This document shows, piece after piece, positions 1 to 7,507 of a stretch of 64,000 nucleotides of DNA. Positions within the stretch are counted from its first letter, which is position 1. Each line of letters opens with the position of its first letter. Origin of the DNA: Roseimicrobium gellanilyticum (GTDB lineage: Bacteria; Verrucomicrobiota; Verrucomicrobiia; Verrucomicrobiales; Verrucomicrobiaceae). The notes under the pieces are model-generated. The model was not told the DNA's origin and searched no databases. It saw only the letters and a program-made list of their open reading frames with translations. The position numbers and the translations under genes are program-made. The DNA lies in the NCBI RefSeq assembly GCF_003315205.1, contig NZ_QNRR01000002.1, forward strand, positions 156,881 through 220,880. The letters run 5' to 3'.

Positions 1-58
1 GCGCCTGATCCAGTTTGCTTGTTCCCTGGCCGCCACCGCGTGTCGTACGAACTTCAGC

Positions 59-739
59 ATGAAAAAAGTCTGCATCGTAGGAGCTTCCGGCAAACTGGGG
101 CGGTACATGGTCCAGCATTGTTTGGAACGCGGCTATGAGGTGGGGGGCGTCTGCCGTGAGCGGAGCGTTGCCAAGCTCGACCCCTACAAGGAGCGCATCA
201 CGGTTCTCCCCGGCATGACGAATGATCGTGAGCTCATCAAGAAAGCCGTTGATGGCTGTGATGGCGTGCTCGTCGTGCTCGCCCCGTGGGGTGTGCAGCA
301 GTACTCCTCCGGCACTGCCCAGGCTGTGATGGACTACGCCAAGTCCGGAGCACGCCTCATCTTCTCTTGCGGATGGCATATCACCAAGGATGGGAAGGAC
401 GTGTACTCGAAGACCTTTGTGACATTGCTGAGGGTTGTCACCTGGCTCACGAAATTGCTCCGCCTGGTGGAGATCGACGATCAAGTGGAGGCTTGCCGTC
501 GCATCTTTGCCAGCGACACCCGCTGGACCGTGGTACGCGGGAGCGATCTGGAGGAGGGCGAAAGTCAGGGCCTGCCCGTCTGGAGCAGGCATGTGGGGGA
601 TCCCATCCTGCAGAGCAACATGACCCGAAGAGTGGACTTCGCGCTTTTCATGGTGGCTGCCTTGGAGAATGACGAGCTTGTCCACGAGGCTCCGGCCATC
701 GTCGGGTGTCAGACGCCGTCGGCGCTGGCGGGAAAGTAG
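59..739 (+). CDS. NAD(P)H-binding NmrA/SDR-like protein
   Basis: A 226-residue protein that opens with a Rossmann nucleotide-binding loop, GASGKLG at residues 8-14 (GxxGxxG), as in atypical short-chain dehydrogenases and NmrA-like NAD(P)-binding proteins. There is no signal peptide, so it should be cytosolic. The substrate cannot be told from sequence, and a redox or sensor role are both possible. It stands alone, with only 58 bases to its left in the window. Its last codons (GGA AAG TAG) lie inside an E-family palindromic repeat, so the repeat supplies the stop codon and perhaps the last two residues. The family call is firm; the function is open. Confidence 0.8.
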   Translation: MKKVCIVGASGKLGRYMVQHCLERGYEVGGVCRERSVAKLDPYKERITVLPGMTNDRELIKKAVDGCDGVLVVLAPWGVQQYSSGTAQAVMDYAKSGARLIFSCGWHITKDGKDVYSKTFVTLLRVVTWLTKLLRLVEIDDQVEACRRIFASDTRWTVVRGSDLEEGESQGLPVWSRHVGDPILQSNMTRRVDFALFMVAALENDELVHEAPAIVGCQTPSALAGK

Positions 740-895
740 TCCGCCGAGCTTCGGCGGTCAGGAGAGTTGGCTACGCGGCGAACCGAGCCGTGTAACCGCC
801 GTCGAGCATCGGAACGGGTGTTTCTTAAGCTGCGGGGAGATGGCGACTGAAAGATAGTGCCATGGTGACCGCCGAGGCTCGGCGGACTACTTTCT
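732..895. repeat. E1: inverted pair of E-family palindromes (REPIN-like)
   Basis: Two inverted copies of the same unit, at 733-760 (AAAGTAGTCCGCCGAGC followed by TTCGGCGG) and 864-895, enclose about 100 bases with no gene. Each unit contains the palindrome CCGCCGAG/CTCGGCGG. The left copy overlaps the stop codon of the upstream gene. The right copy ends 15 bases before the stop of the converging uracil-DNA glycosylase gene. Similar pairs occur at 7333-7506 and 29131-29301. Confidence 0.85.
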
Positions 896-909
896 GTCGG
901 ACCCCTTTC

Positions 910-1866
910 TCACCTCGCCCGGCTGAAGTACGCCCTTTGCTTGTCGGAAATGGGGAGCCCCACGATTTCCATCACCCGCATCATGTCCTCCCAGACCAGG
1001 CGCTTCTCCGCCAGACCGCCGCCGTCCTCGGCCTCGCGCCGGAGGAGGTAGCTGGGGTGATAGGTGACCACGAGGGGGTGCCCCCGCCATTCCTGGACCC
1101 GGCCACGCAGCCTGCCCACCGTGCCCTCGATGCCGAGGCCCGTCGAGGCCGTGGCGCCAAGGCAGACGATGACCCGCGGCTTGATGATATTGATCTCCGC
1201 CATGATGTAGGGCTGGCAGGCAAGCATCTCCCCGGTGGTGGGCGCCCGGTTCTTGCTTCCCTGCATGCGGCCGTCATCGATCTTCGGGCGGAACTTGCAG
1301 ACGTTGCTGATGTACACCTCGCTCCGGCGGAGGCCCATGGCCTGGATGATCTTGGTCAGGAGCTGGCCGGCAGGTCCCACGAAGGGCTCGCGCTGCTTTT
1401 CCTCTTCCGCCCCCGGGGCCTCGCCGATGAACATGATGTCCGAGTCTGGATTCCCCACGGCGAAGACCATGATGTCCCGCAGGGTACCGAGCTCCCGGGC
1501 CTGCTTTCCGCCTTCCGCCTCCCGAGCCAGCTCATCCAGCAGCTCACGTTTGGAACGGGCGGGACTGGCCGAGGATCCGGGGCTGACAGGCTGCGTCGGG
1601 TGGAGAGGCGTGCCTGCTGGGGAAGGGCGCGGCGCGCTTGGCGTGTCCGCGGGTTGGGGGGTACGAAACGATGAAGGTGGACTTGAAGAAGCTATGCCCG
1701 GCGTTGCAGTGCGACCTGCGGTGGCGGGAGGGGTCACCTGCTGCTGGCGCGCGCCCTGTACCGTCGCCAGGACTGCCCGAGCCTCATCAGTGAGCCCCAC
1801 GTGCGTCACACCCCGGGCGGCGAGCTGGGAGAGGTACTCTTGGAGCAGGGGATTGGGGGCAGGCAT
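910..1866 (-). CDS. Uracil-DNA glycosylase, family 4-like, with long Pro/Ala-rich N-terminal linker
   Basis: Predicted to remove uracil from DNA at the start of base excision repair. Of 318 residues, 1-105 are a low-complexity Ala/Pro/Ser-rich extension and about 130-318 form the glycosylase fold. Visible motifs are GEAPG (148-152), PFVGPAGQLL (161-170) and HPSYLLR (270-276). Family-4 enzymes normally carry a 4Fe-4S cluster with a CxxC pair ahead of the catalytic motif. That pair is absent here (the stretch at 110-135 has no Cys); only C190, C217 and C235 remain. I chose the ATG at 1866 because residues further upstream are unlike the family. It is divergent from the 3D-domain lipoprotein gene at 2034. 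Confidence 0.85.
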   Translation of the reverse strand: MPAPNPLLQEYLSQLAARGVTHVGLTDEARAVLATVQGARQQQVTPPATAGRTATPGIASSSPPSSFRTPQPADTPSAPRPSPAGTPLHPTQPVSPGSSASPARSKRELLDELAREAEGGKQARELGTLRDIMVFAVGNPDSDIMFIGEAPGAEEEKQREPFVGPAGQLLTKIIQAMGLRRSEVYISNVCKFRPKIDDGRMQGSKNRAPTTGEMLACQPYIMAEINIIKPRVIVCLGATASTGLGIEGTVGRLRGRVQEWRGHPLVVTYHPSYLLRREAEDGGGLAEKRLVWEDMMRVMEIVGLPISDKQRAYFSRAR

Positions 1867-2033
1867 GGATGGAGAAAAATGAGGGCGTTTTCCGCCCTCA
1901 TCCCGAACCCGTTTTCGCTGTTCGTCAAGCGATTCCGTCGTGCCATTTGCAGTTGACAGGGGGGAGGGGGGTGGGAAGCTCTCCGTCCGCCCTGCCAGAC
2001 GGCAGAGTGTGCCGAACAACCCGAACCGAACTG

Positions 2034-2543
2034 ATGCTCATACGTCGCCTCTCCGCTCTGATCGTGATCAGCGCTTGTACCGCCTCCTGCTCCAGCCCCG
2101 TAGCCGGCAACCCATCCGCCCCGCGCCCCCAACGCCTCCAGGATGTCAAGACCACCGCCTACACCCACACCGAGAGTGACCATCTCGTACACGGCGTGAA
2201 GACCGCCGCTGGCAGCAAACTCAAATTCGGGTCCGTCCGCAGCGCCGCCGCCGACTGGTCCGTCTATCCGGTAGGCACCGTTTTCCAGATCGAGGGTGAG
2301 CCCTATACGTATGAAGTGGACGACTATGGCTCCGCCCTTGTCGGCACCCAGACCATCGACCTCTACAAGCCCAACAAGGCGACCATGAACAAGTGGGGAG
2401 TGCGGCGCGTGAACATCAACGTGATCAAATGGGGGTCCTTCGCGAAGAGCCTGGCCATCATGAAGCCTCGCGGAAAGCGCAATTCTCACGTGCGAGAAAT
2501 GGTCGAAAAGATCGAGCGCGGCACGACGCCTGCTAATTCCTGA
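2034..2543 (+). CDS. 3D-domain lipoprotein, copy 1
   Basis: A 169-residue secreted protein with a short hydrophobic leader and a lipobox-like TASC at Cys19, so probably a lipoprotein. The rest matches the 3D domain, named for three conserved aspartates and found in MltA and in stationary-phase muralytic factors. The Asp-bearing motifs are seen at D74 (DWS), D96-D97 (VDDYG) and D109 (TIDLY), after a TAYTHTESDH stretch. Such domains are double-psi barrels linked to peptidoglycan cleavage. The ATG at 2034 was preferred over an in-frame start 165 bases upstream because it begins right at the leader. It is followed by a hairpin terminator and a close paralogue at 2751. Confidence 0.8.
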   Translation: MLIRRLSALIVISACTASCSSPVAGNPSAPRPQRLQDVKTTAYTHTESDHLVHGVKTAAGSKLKFGSVRSAAADWSVYPVGTVFQIEGEPYTYEVDDYGSALVGTQTIDLYKPNKATMNKWGVRRVNINVIKWGSFAKSLAIMKPRGKRNSHVREMVEKIERGTTPANS

Positions 2544-2578
2544 CCGCTCGTGCCTATCCCTCTCCGGATGGGTACTCG

Positions 2579-2644
2579 GCGGGAGAGTATAACTTGCTCT
2601 GAATCAATCAGATGTGGGTTCGTCTCTCCCGCTTTTTATTTTCT
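2579..2644 (+). terminator. Intrinsic terminator after 3D lipoprotein copy 1
   Basis: A perfect 9-bp stem (GCGGGAGAG at 2579-2587 with CTCTCCCGC at 2624-2632) is followed by TTTTTATTTT. The 36-base loop is long, which lowers certainty. It lies 36 bases after the stop of the upstream gene. Confidence 0.6.
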
Positions 2645-2750
2645 CTATTCCACACATGTCAACCCCAAACCTACCCTTAGATTTTAAAGGTTGACCTATT
2701 TCCACGCTTCCGGCAAAATGAGGAACCACTTCAGAGAAGTTAATTAATCT

Positions 2751-3230
2751 ATGCTGAACATTCTCCGTCTTCTCGGGCTGGCCGCGCTCTGCGTGGGATG
2801 CGTTTCCTGCAGCAGCACCAAACTTGCGAACGCCAAGCGCATCAACGGCGTCAAGACGACGGCGTACACCCATTCAGAGTCGGACCATGTGAAGTACGGA
2901 GCCAAGGCTGCAACGGGTGCCCCCTTGAAATATGGCAACGTCCGCAGCGCCGCCACCGATTGGTCGGTGTACCCCGTCGGCACGGTCTTCAAGATTGAAG
3001 GCGAACCCTACGTCTATGAAGTGGACGACTACGGCTCAGCCCTCGTTGGCACGAATACTATCGATCTGTACAAACCCAACAAGGCTGCCATGAACCAGTG
3101 GGGAGCCAAGAAGGTGAACATCAGCGTGCTCAAGTGGGGCTCCTTCAACAAGAGCGTGGAAATCATGAAGCCCCGCATGAAGTATCCTCACATTCAACAG
3201 ATGGTGAAGCGGATTGAGCGGAGCTCGTAG
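2751..3230 (+). CDS. 3D-domain lipoprotein, copy 2
   Basis: A 159-residue paralogue of the preceding gene with the same layout: hydrophobic leader, Cys residues at 14, 17 and 20 of which one is probably lipidated, then the 3D domain with DWSVYPVGT, VDDYGSALVG and TIDLYKPNK. The two copies are nearly identical through the barrel and diverge in the leader and C-terminus, as expected of a tandem duplication. It probably acts on cell-wall glycan or holds a structural double-psi barrel in the periplasm. A separate terminator and 200 bases lie between the copies, so each may have its own promoter. A small membrane-protein gene begins directly at its stop codon. Confidence 0.8.
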   Translation: MLNILRLLGLAALCVGCVSCSSTKLANAKRINGVKTTAYTHSESDHVKYGAKAATGAPLKYGNVRSAATDWSVYPVGTVFKIEGEPYVYEVDDYGSALVGTNTIDLYKPNKAAMNQWGAKKVNISVLKWGSFNKSVEIMKPRMKYPHIQQMVKRIERSS

Positions 3231-3231
3231 G

Positions 3232-3603
3232 GTGAGATGGACCCTTCCCATCTCTGATCCCACGCGGGCCCTCCGGGAGCTTTTGCGTCGCCCTCGCACC
3301 ATGGCATTGGTGCTGGCTCCCCACGTATTGGCCACCTTGGGGGCTTGTATCATCACCCAGAAGTTCACCTGGCTGTATCTGATCCCGCTGGTGTTTGGAT
3401 TTGGGCCCGGTGCCATAGTGACCCAATCGTTGCGGGAGGGAAGGCACGAGGACAATTGGGGTACTTTTGAGCGCGCGAAGGCTCCTGTGATGTACTGGTT
3501 TGGGGTTGTGTGCTGGAGTGTCTTTTACCTTCTGAGCCTGGCCCTCGTTATTGTGCTGGCCTATCAGCTTGAGCTTCGTGGTGAGATTCCGATGCGGGGG
3601 TAG
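3232..3603 (+). CDS. Small membrane protein of unknown function
   Basis: About 123 residues with two clear hydrophobic helices (around residues 24-48 and 85-108 from the GTG start) separated by a charged segment (SLREGRHEDNW). I do not recognise the family. A GTG at 3232 begins two bases after the stop of the 3D lipoprotein, suggesting translational coupling. An in-frame ATG at 3214 would overlap that gene, and one at 3301 would shorten the product. It is probably an inner-membrane protein cotranscribed with the second 3D lipoprotein. Confidence 0.55.
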   Translation: MRWTLPISDPTRALRELLRRPRTMALVLAPHVLATLGACIITQKFTWLYLIPLVFGFGPGAIVTQSLREGRHEDNWGTFERAKAPVMYWFGVVCWSVFYLLSLALVIVLAYQLELRGEIPMRG

Positions 3604-3688
3604 CACACCTGGTGGTGAATTCTGCACGCGAGGCCGTCTGGCTCGACTTTCCAGTTTCATGGTAAGCCATCCCACCTAGCATGGCGCG

Positions 3689-4342
3689 GTGACCAAGACC
3701 GAACGCGCCGCCCACGTCCTCGCCCGCCTCACCAAGCTCTATCCGGAGCCACCCATCCCGCTCGACCATACGGACGCCTATACCCTGCTCATCGCCGTGC
3801 TTCTCTCCGCCCAGTGCACGGATGTGCGGGTGAACCTGACAACACCGAAGCTCTTCGCCCTGGCGCGCACCCCCGAAAAGATGATGGAGGTGCCAGTGGA
3901 GGAGATTCAGGCCATCATCAGGCCATGCGGTCTCAGTCCGCAGAAGGCCAAGGCCATCTCCACTCTTTCACGTATTTTAATTGAAAAGCATGGCGGGAAC
4001 GTGCCTGCCGACTTGGAGCAATTGGAGGAACTCCCCGGTGTTGGCCACAAGACCGCCCAAGTGGTCATGGCGCAGAGCTTCGGCGTGCCGAGCTTCCCGG
4101 TGGACACCCACATTCACCGTCTGGCCCAGCGTTGGAAATTGAGCGATGGCAAGTCCGTGACGCAGACGGAGAGGGACTTGAAGCGCCTTTTCCCGAAAGA
4201 AACTTGGAACAAACTGCACCTTCAGATCATCTACTATGGCCGCGAGTACTGCACGGCGCGGGGGTGTGATGGCACCGTGTGCCCTATCTGTCGCGAGCTC
4301 TTTCCCGAGCGGGTGAGGGCGGTGAAGACGAAGAAGGCTTGA
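3689..4342 (+). CDS. nth: Endonuclease III (DNA glycosylase/AP lyase)
   Basis: Removes oxidised pyrimidines and cuts the abasic site in base excision repair. The 217-residue length is normal. The helix-hairpin-helix LPGVGHKTA (115-123) carries the catalytic Lys121, and the catalytic Asp139 sits in VDTHIHR. Four C-terminal cysteines (188, 193, 198, 201) would bind a 4Fe-4S cluster, but their spacing is C-x4-C-x4-C-x2-C rather than the usual C-x6-C-x2-C-x5-C. The start is a GTG at 3689; the nearby ATG at 3681 is out of frame. The gene is followed at once by the REP/RayT element. The family call is firm. Confidence 0.92.
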   Translation: MTKTERAAHVLARLTKLYPEPPIPLDHTDAYTLLIAVLLSAQCTDVRVNLTTPKLFALARTPEKMMEVPVEEIQAIIRPCGLSPQKAKAISTLSRILIEKHGGNVPADLEQLEELPGVGHKTAQVVMAQSFGVPSFPVDTHIHRLAQRWKLSDGKSVTQTERDLKRLFPKETWNKLHLQIIYYGREYCTARGCDGTVCPICRELFPERVRAVKTKKA

Positions 4343-4353
4343 AGTGGGCGCAG

Positions 4354-4373
4354 CCCAACGTAGCTCGCGAGTC
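4354..4373. repeat. REP half-site R1, overlapping the RayT stop codon
   Basis: CCAACGTAGCTCGCGAGTC is the 5' part of the REP consensus used throughout the window. The last bases overlap the stop codon of the RayT gene (4372-4374). Together with R2 at 5186-5215, in inverted orientation, it brackets the transposase gene. Confidence 0.8.
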
Positions 4374-5109
4374 AGCAGGGTGCCATTCCTTGGTCGTCCG
4401 AGAACTCCACCTCCGGCAAAAACAACGTGTACTCGTCCTCCCTCAATTTTGCCTTCTCTGGGTTCGCGGCCAGATACTGTCGGTAATGCTCAAACTGCTC
4501 CCGGCTTCTGACAATATGGTCATAGGTTTCACCCTGCCACACGGAAGCTCTCCGCAATTTGCCCGCTTTGTCAGTCGGCACATCTGCCAATAGCCTTCCT
4601 CCCGATTGAGTGTTGAGGTCTCGCGAAGAGAAGTGTTTCCATGAGTTGCTCATGGCTTTCAACCTTGTGTCACCGAGGCATTGAACAAGCACATGCGCGT
4701 GGTTTGGCATGATCACAAAACCACCCAAGACGTATCTGACCAAGTCGAAGTGGAGAAGCGTCTCCTCAACCAGTTTGCGGGGAGCTGGATTTCTAAATGG
4801 ACACTGGCCATGTCCGGCATCGAGATGTGCATGCATCTTGCGGGTGAAGGTGCGATGGAATTCGATACGGTGACCTTCCGAGAGCGCTTCAAGACGCTGA
4901 TGCCAATGTGGGGAAGAGACGTTGATGCCTCTGGCTTCAAGCCACAGCAATCTCTGTGTTTGGTATTCGGTAAGAATGTGGGAGGGAAGAGAATCGGCGG
5001 TCCTGAACGTGAGAAAGTAGCAGACGTCTGGCTGCTCCCAGTGGGGTAGATTGCGATAGGAAATCGATACCGGAATGTTGGGCTGGAAGAAGCGGAATAT
5101 TCTCGGCAT
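4372..5109 (-). CDS. rayT: REP-associated tyrosine transposase (RayT, IS200-like Y1 family)
   Basis: A single-strand DNA nuclease of the HUH superfamily, thought to mobilise REP palindromes. The HUH motif is MPNHAHVL (134-141, His137 and His139). The candidate catalytic tyrosine is Tyr196 in WQGETYDHIVRS, where RayT proteins carry theirs. At 245 residues it appears full length and uninterrupted. The gene is flanked by REP sequences in opposite orientation (4354-4373 and 5186-5215), the arrangement called a REPtron. The same palindrome recurs at ten or more other intergenic sites in the window. Family and association are strong; present activity is unknown. Confidence 0.9.
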   Translation of the reverse strand: MPRIFRFFQPNIPVSISYRNLPHWEQPDVCYFLTFRTADSLPSHILTEYQTQRLLWLEARGINVSSPHWHQRLEALSEGHRIEFHRTFTRKMHAHLDAGHGQCPFRNPAPRKLVEETLLHFDLVRYVLGGFVIMPNHAHVLVQCLGDTRLKAMSNSWKHFSSRDLNTQSGGRLLADVPTDKAGKLRRASVWQGETYDHIVRSREQFEHYRQYLAANPEKAKLREDEYTLFLPEVEFSDDQGMAPC

Positions 5110-5185
5110 TTATAGAGAAAATGCCAGTGTGAAGACGGGGTGCCAAATGGATTTTTGGTGGGGTTCCAAGGTTCAGCTACAATGA

Positions 5186-5215
5186 CTCGCGAAGGGACTC
5201 GCGAGCTACGTTGGG
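5186..5215. repeat. REP palindrome R2, upstream of RayT
   Basis: CTCGCGAAGGGACTCGCGAG followed by CTACGTTGGG. This is a complete REP unit with a 7-bp stem (CTCGCGA/TCGCGAG), in the inverse orientation to R1. It lies between the RayT start and the stop of the FAD oxidoreductase at 5228. Confidence 0.85.
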
Positions 5216-5227
5216 CTACGAGCTTCG

Positions 5228-7279
5228 CTACTTTACCCGCACCCACTGCACCGCATCCACCGCCACATACCCCTTCGTCCCTTCGTTGCTCACGGTCACC
5301 ACAGCCGGCTTCTCCTTGGTGAATTCAAACTTCCCGAGGGAGACGAAATACTTCTCCACCGTGGGCTTCTGCTGTTGGTTCACGGACACGGTGTCGCTGC
5401 CTTTGGCGTGCTCCACTTTCACGGGAACGTTCTTCGCTCGATTCGGGGCGGACGAGTAGGCGAGGCGGACCTCATAGGTGGCGCTCTCGGGGAGGGAGGT
5501 CTCGAACCGGGCGCTCAGTTTGCCCTTGCTGCCATCGCCGTCATTGTGGCTGGTGCCATCGATGGGGTCGCCGTAGCCGCTGGAGGTCCAGCTTCCTGCG
5601 TAGGTGGCCGCCTCGTCATCGACCACGATGCCAGGAAGGTTCTCTGCCAAGGTCAGGTTCGCGAGGGAGGCGAGTTCAAGCACTTGTCCCTGGGCTACCA
5701 GCTTGGTGCGGAGAGCAGCGATATCGATGTCTTGCACAGGGAGGTTCTTCTCCAAGGCCATGGCGGCGGCCACACCGGTGGAGTGGCCGAGGATCATGAA
5801 CTGGGGCTCCATGCGGATGGAACCATAGGTCACATGCGTGGCGGAGAGTGCGACGGGCACCAGCAGGTTCTCACACTGCTCCTTCTTCGGCGTTACGCTG
5901 CGGTAGGGAATCTGGTAGGGGCGTACCGGAATGTCGAAGTTCCCCTCATCGATGACATACCCCTCTTTGTCCACAAGTCGTTGCACCGCGTGGGAGTCCA
6001 GGATGAAGGCCCCCATGCCAATACTGTCCGGCTTGGTGATGGCCTTCTGGCAATCGCGCTGGCTCATCATGTACTGGCCACGCATGCGGCGGGCTTCACG
6101 CACGTAGAGCTGGTAGGGCCAGTTCTCGTTGTCGGTGAATTCATCCTTTGCCAGCCCGTACTCGCTGGCCTGGGCACGGAGTTCCGCGGGCACGCGTGGG
6201 TCATTGGCGAGGAACCACAGGAAGCCCTGCACATATTCGCGATGGTCCTGCCAGATGCGATCGCGTGTGGCGTAGTCCGCGTCTGGATAGTCCACGTTTC
6301 CGCCCACGTGGTCGGTGCCCTGCACGAGACCGCTGGCGTTCGCATCGAACTTCTGATTTGGCAGCGCGCCGAGGAAGACGAGCTTCTCATACCTCACACC
6401 GGGGAAGGCATCGATGATGCGAGCGAGAATTTCGTACCGCAGCGGGTCATAGTTCACCGGCTTGGGGATGGGCACGCGGTTGGCGGCGTTGTTCGTGAGG
6501 ATGACGCGGAAGTTGTAGGCCTGGGATTTGTTGTCTGCGGTGCCTGGCTCGGTCCACTTGGTATTGATGCCCGGCAGCAGCTTGCCGTCCTTTCCATAGG
6601 CAGAGATCTTTGCCGGCGTGCCGTGAGTGTACTTCTTGTCAGGGCTGACCATGTATTCCTTCTCGCGGAATCGGAACGGTGCAGGACGGAAGCCGGCGAG
6701 GGGTTCATCGAATGCCGCGCGTCCTTCGCGGCCCACGTAGTAGTCCACCTTGGCGAGCGCCATGACATCGCCTTCGTAGCTGGCATCGACGAACAGCCGG
6801 CCCTCATAGGTCCTTCCATCCAGTGTGGTCAGCGAAGAAAGGCGTGCTCCCTTCTTCTCTACGTTTTTCACTCGGGAGCCAAAGACCACATCCACCTTGG
6901 CCTCCTGCAGCATGGCGGTGAAGGCCTGCTCCGCGATGTGCGGCTCCTGGTACCAGAAGTCTTTCGAAGCCGTGCGATTTGGGTCAGCGTAGAGTGCGTC
7001 CACTTTGACGAAGAATTCCTTGGCGATGCCGCCGATGATCTCCGGGCGTGGTCCCACATCGGTGTGGGAGAGGCCGCCGGTGGTCAGGCCGCCGAGGTGT
7101 TTCGTCGTCTCAAGCAGGAGTACGGATTTGCCTTCGCGTGCTGCGGCAATGGAACAGGCAATGCCTCCCGGTGTGCCGCCGTAGACAACGAGGTCATAGG
7201 TCTTCTCCGGAGCAGCGTGTGAGATGGCGCTCATCATCAGGCAGCCAAGGACGAGGAGAAACAGGAAGGCGGGCTTCAT
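5228..7279 (-). CDS. Secreted FAD-dependent oxidoreductase with golvesin/xanthan-lyase-like C-terminal domain
   Basis: A 683-residue protein starting with a signal peptide (hydrophobic 4-20, ISHAA cleavage region). A FAD-binding Rossmann motif follows (YGGTPGGIA, 33-41) with downstream LLLETTKHLGGLTTGGLS, typical of the FAD_oxidored family common in Verrucomicrobia and Planctomycetes. From about residue 560 a beta-rich segment ends GYVAVDAVQWVRVK, as in golvesin-like or xanthan-lyase carbohydrate-associated domains. It may oxidise a sugar or polysaccharide outside the cytoplasm, but the substrate is unknown. The ATG at 7279 was chosen over 7318 because it begins the signal peptide. Confidence 0.85.
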   Translation of the reverse strand: MKPAFLFLLVLGCLMMSAISHAAPEKTYDLVVYGGTPGGIACSIAAAREGKSVLLLETTKHLGGLTTGGLSHTDVGPRPEIIGGIAKEFFVKVDALYADPNRTASKDFWYQEPHIAEQAFTAMLQEAKVDVVFGSRVKNVEKKGARLSSLTTLDGRTYEGRLFVDASYEGDVMALAKVDYYVGREGRAAFDEPLAGFRPAPFRFREKEYMVSPDKKYTHGTPAKISAYGKDGKLLPGINTKWTEPGTADNKSQAYNFRVILTNNAANRVPIPKPVNYDPLRYEILARIIDAFPGVRYEKLVFLGALPNQKFDANASGLVQGTDHVGGNVDYPDADYATRDRIWQDHREYVQGFLWFLANDPRVPAELRAQASEYGLAKDEFTDNENWPYQLYVREARRMRGQYMMSQRDCQKAITKPDSIGMGAFILDSHAVQRLVDKEGYVIDEGNFDIPVRPYQIPYRSVTPKKEQCENLLVPVALSATHVTYGSIRMEPQFMILGHSTGVAAAMALEKNLPVQDIDIAALRTKLVAQGQVLELASLANLTLAENLPGIVVDDEAATYAGSWTSSGYGDPIDGTSHNDGDGSKGKLSARFETSLPESATYEVRLAYSSAPNRAKNVPVKVEHAKGSDTVSVNQQQKPTVEKYFVSLGKFEFTKEKPAVVTVSNEGTKGYVAVDAVQWVRVK

Positions 7280-7332
7280 CAGGGTGGGAAAGGCGTACAC
7301 CCTGCAAGTGCCAATCACGATGGATTGGACAA

Positions 7333-7506
7333 GGAAAGTAGTCCGCCGAGCCTCGGCGGCTCAGGCGATGCGTGGTTAGGCATATCCCAAGCTGGTGCGT
7401 GGTGCCTATTGAGCTTCGTGTGCAGCCGTTTTTTTTCGGCTGCGGAGAGAGAGGAATGCGCTGGCTAGTATCACGGTGACCGCCGAGGCTCGGCGGACTA
7501 CTTTCT
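7333..7506. repeat. E2: inverted pair of E-family palindromes (REPIN-like)
   Basis: The left unit at 7334-7365 (GAAAGTAGTCCGCCGAGCC, then TCGGCGG) and the right inverted unit at 7475-7506 enclose about 110 bases with no gene. The right unit abuts the stop codon (7508-7510) of the outer-membrane protein. The inner sequence shares short blocks with E1, such as a T-run followed by GGCTGCGG. Confidence 0.85.
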
Positions 7507-7507
7507 A

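Noticed and set aside
5375-7222. Long open frame of 615 codons antisense to the FAD oxidoreductase
   Set aside because: It is an overlap artefact of GC-rich coding DNA. Its translation is His/Gly/Val-rich with no family pattern, whereas the opposite strand encodes a complete, recognisable protein.
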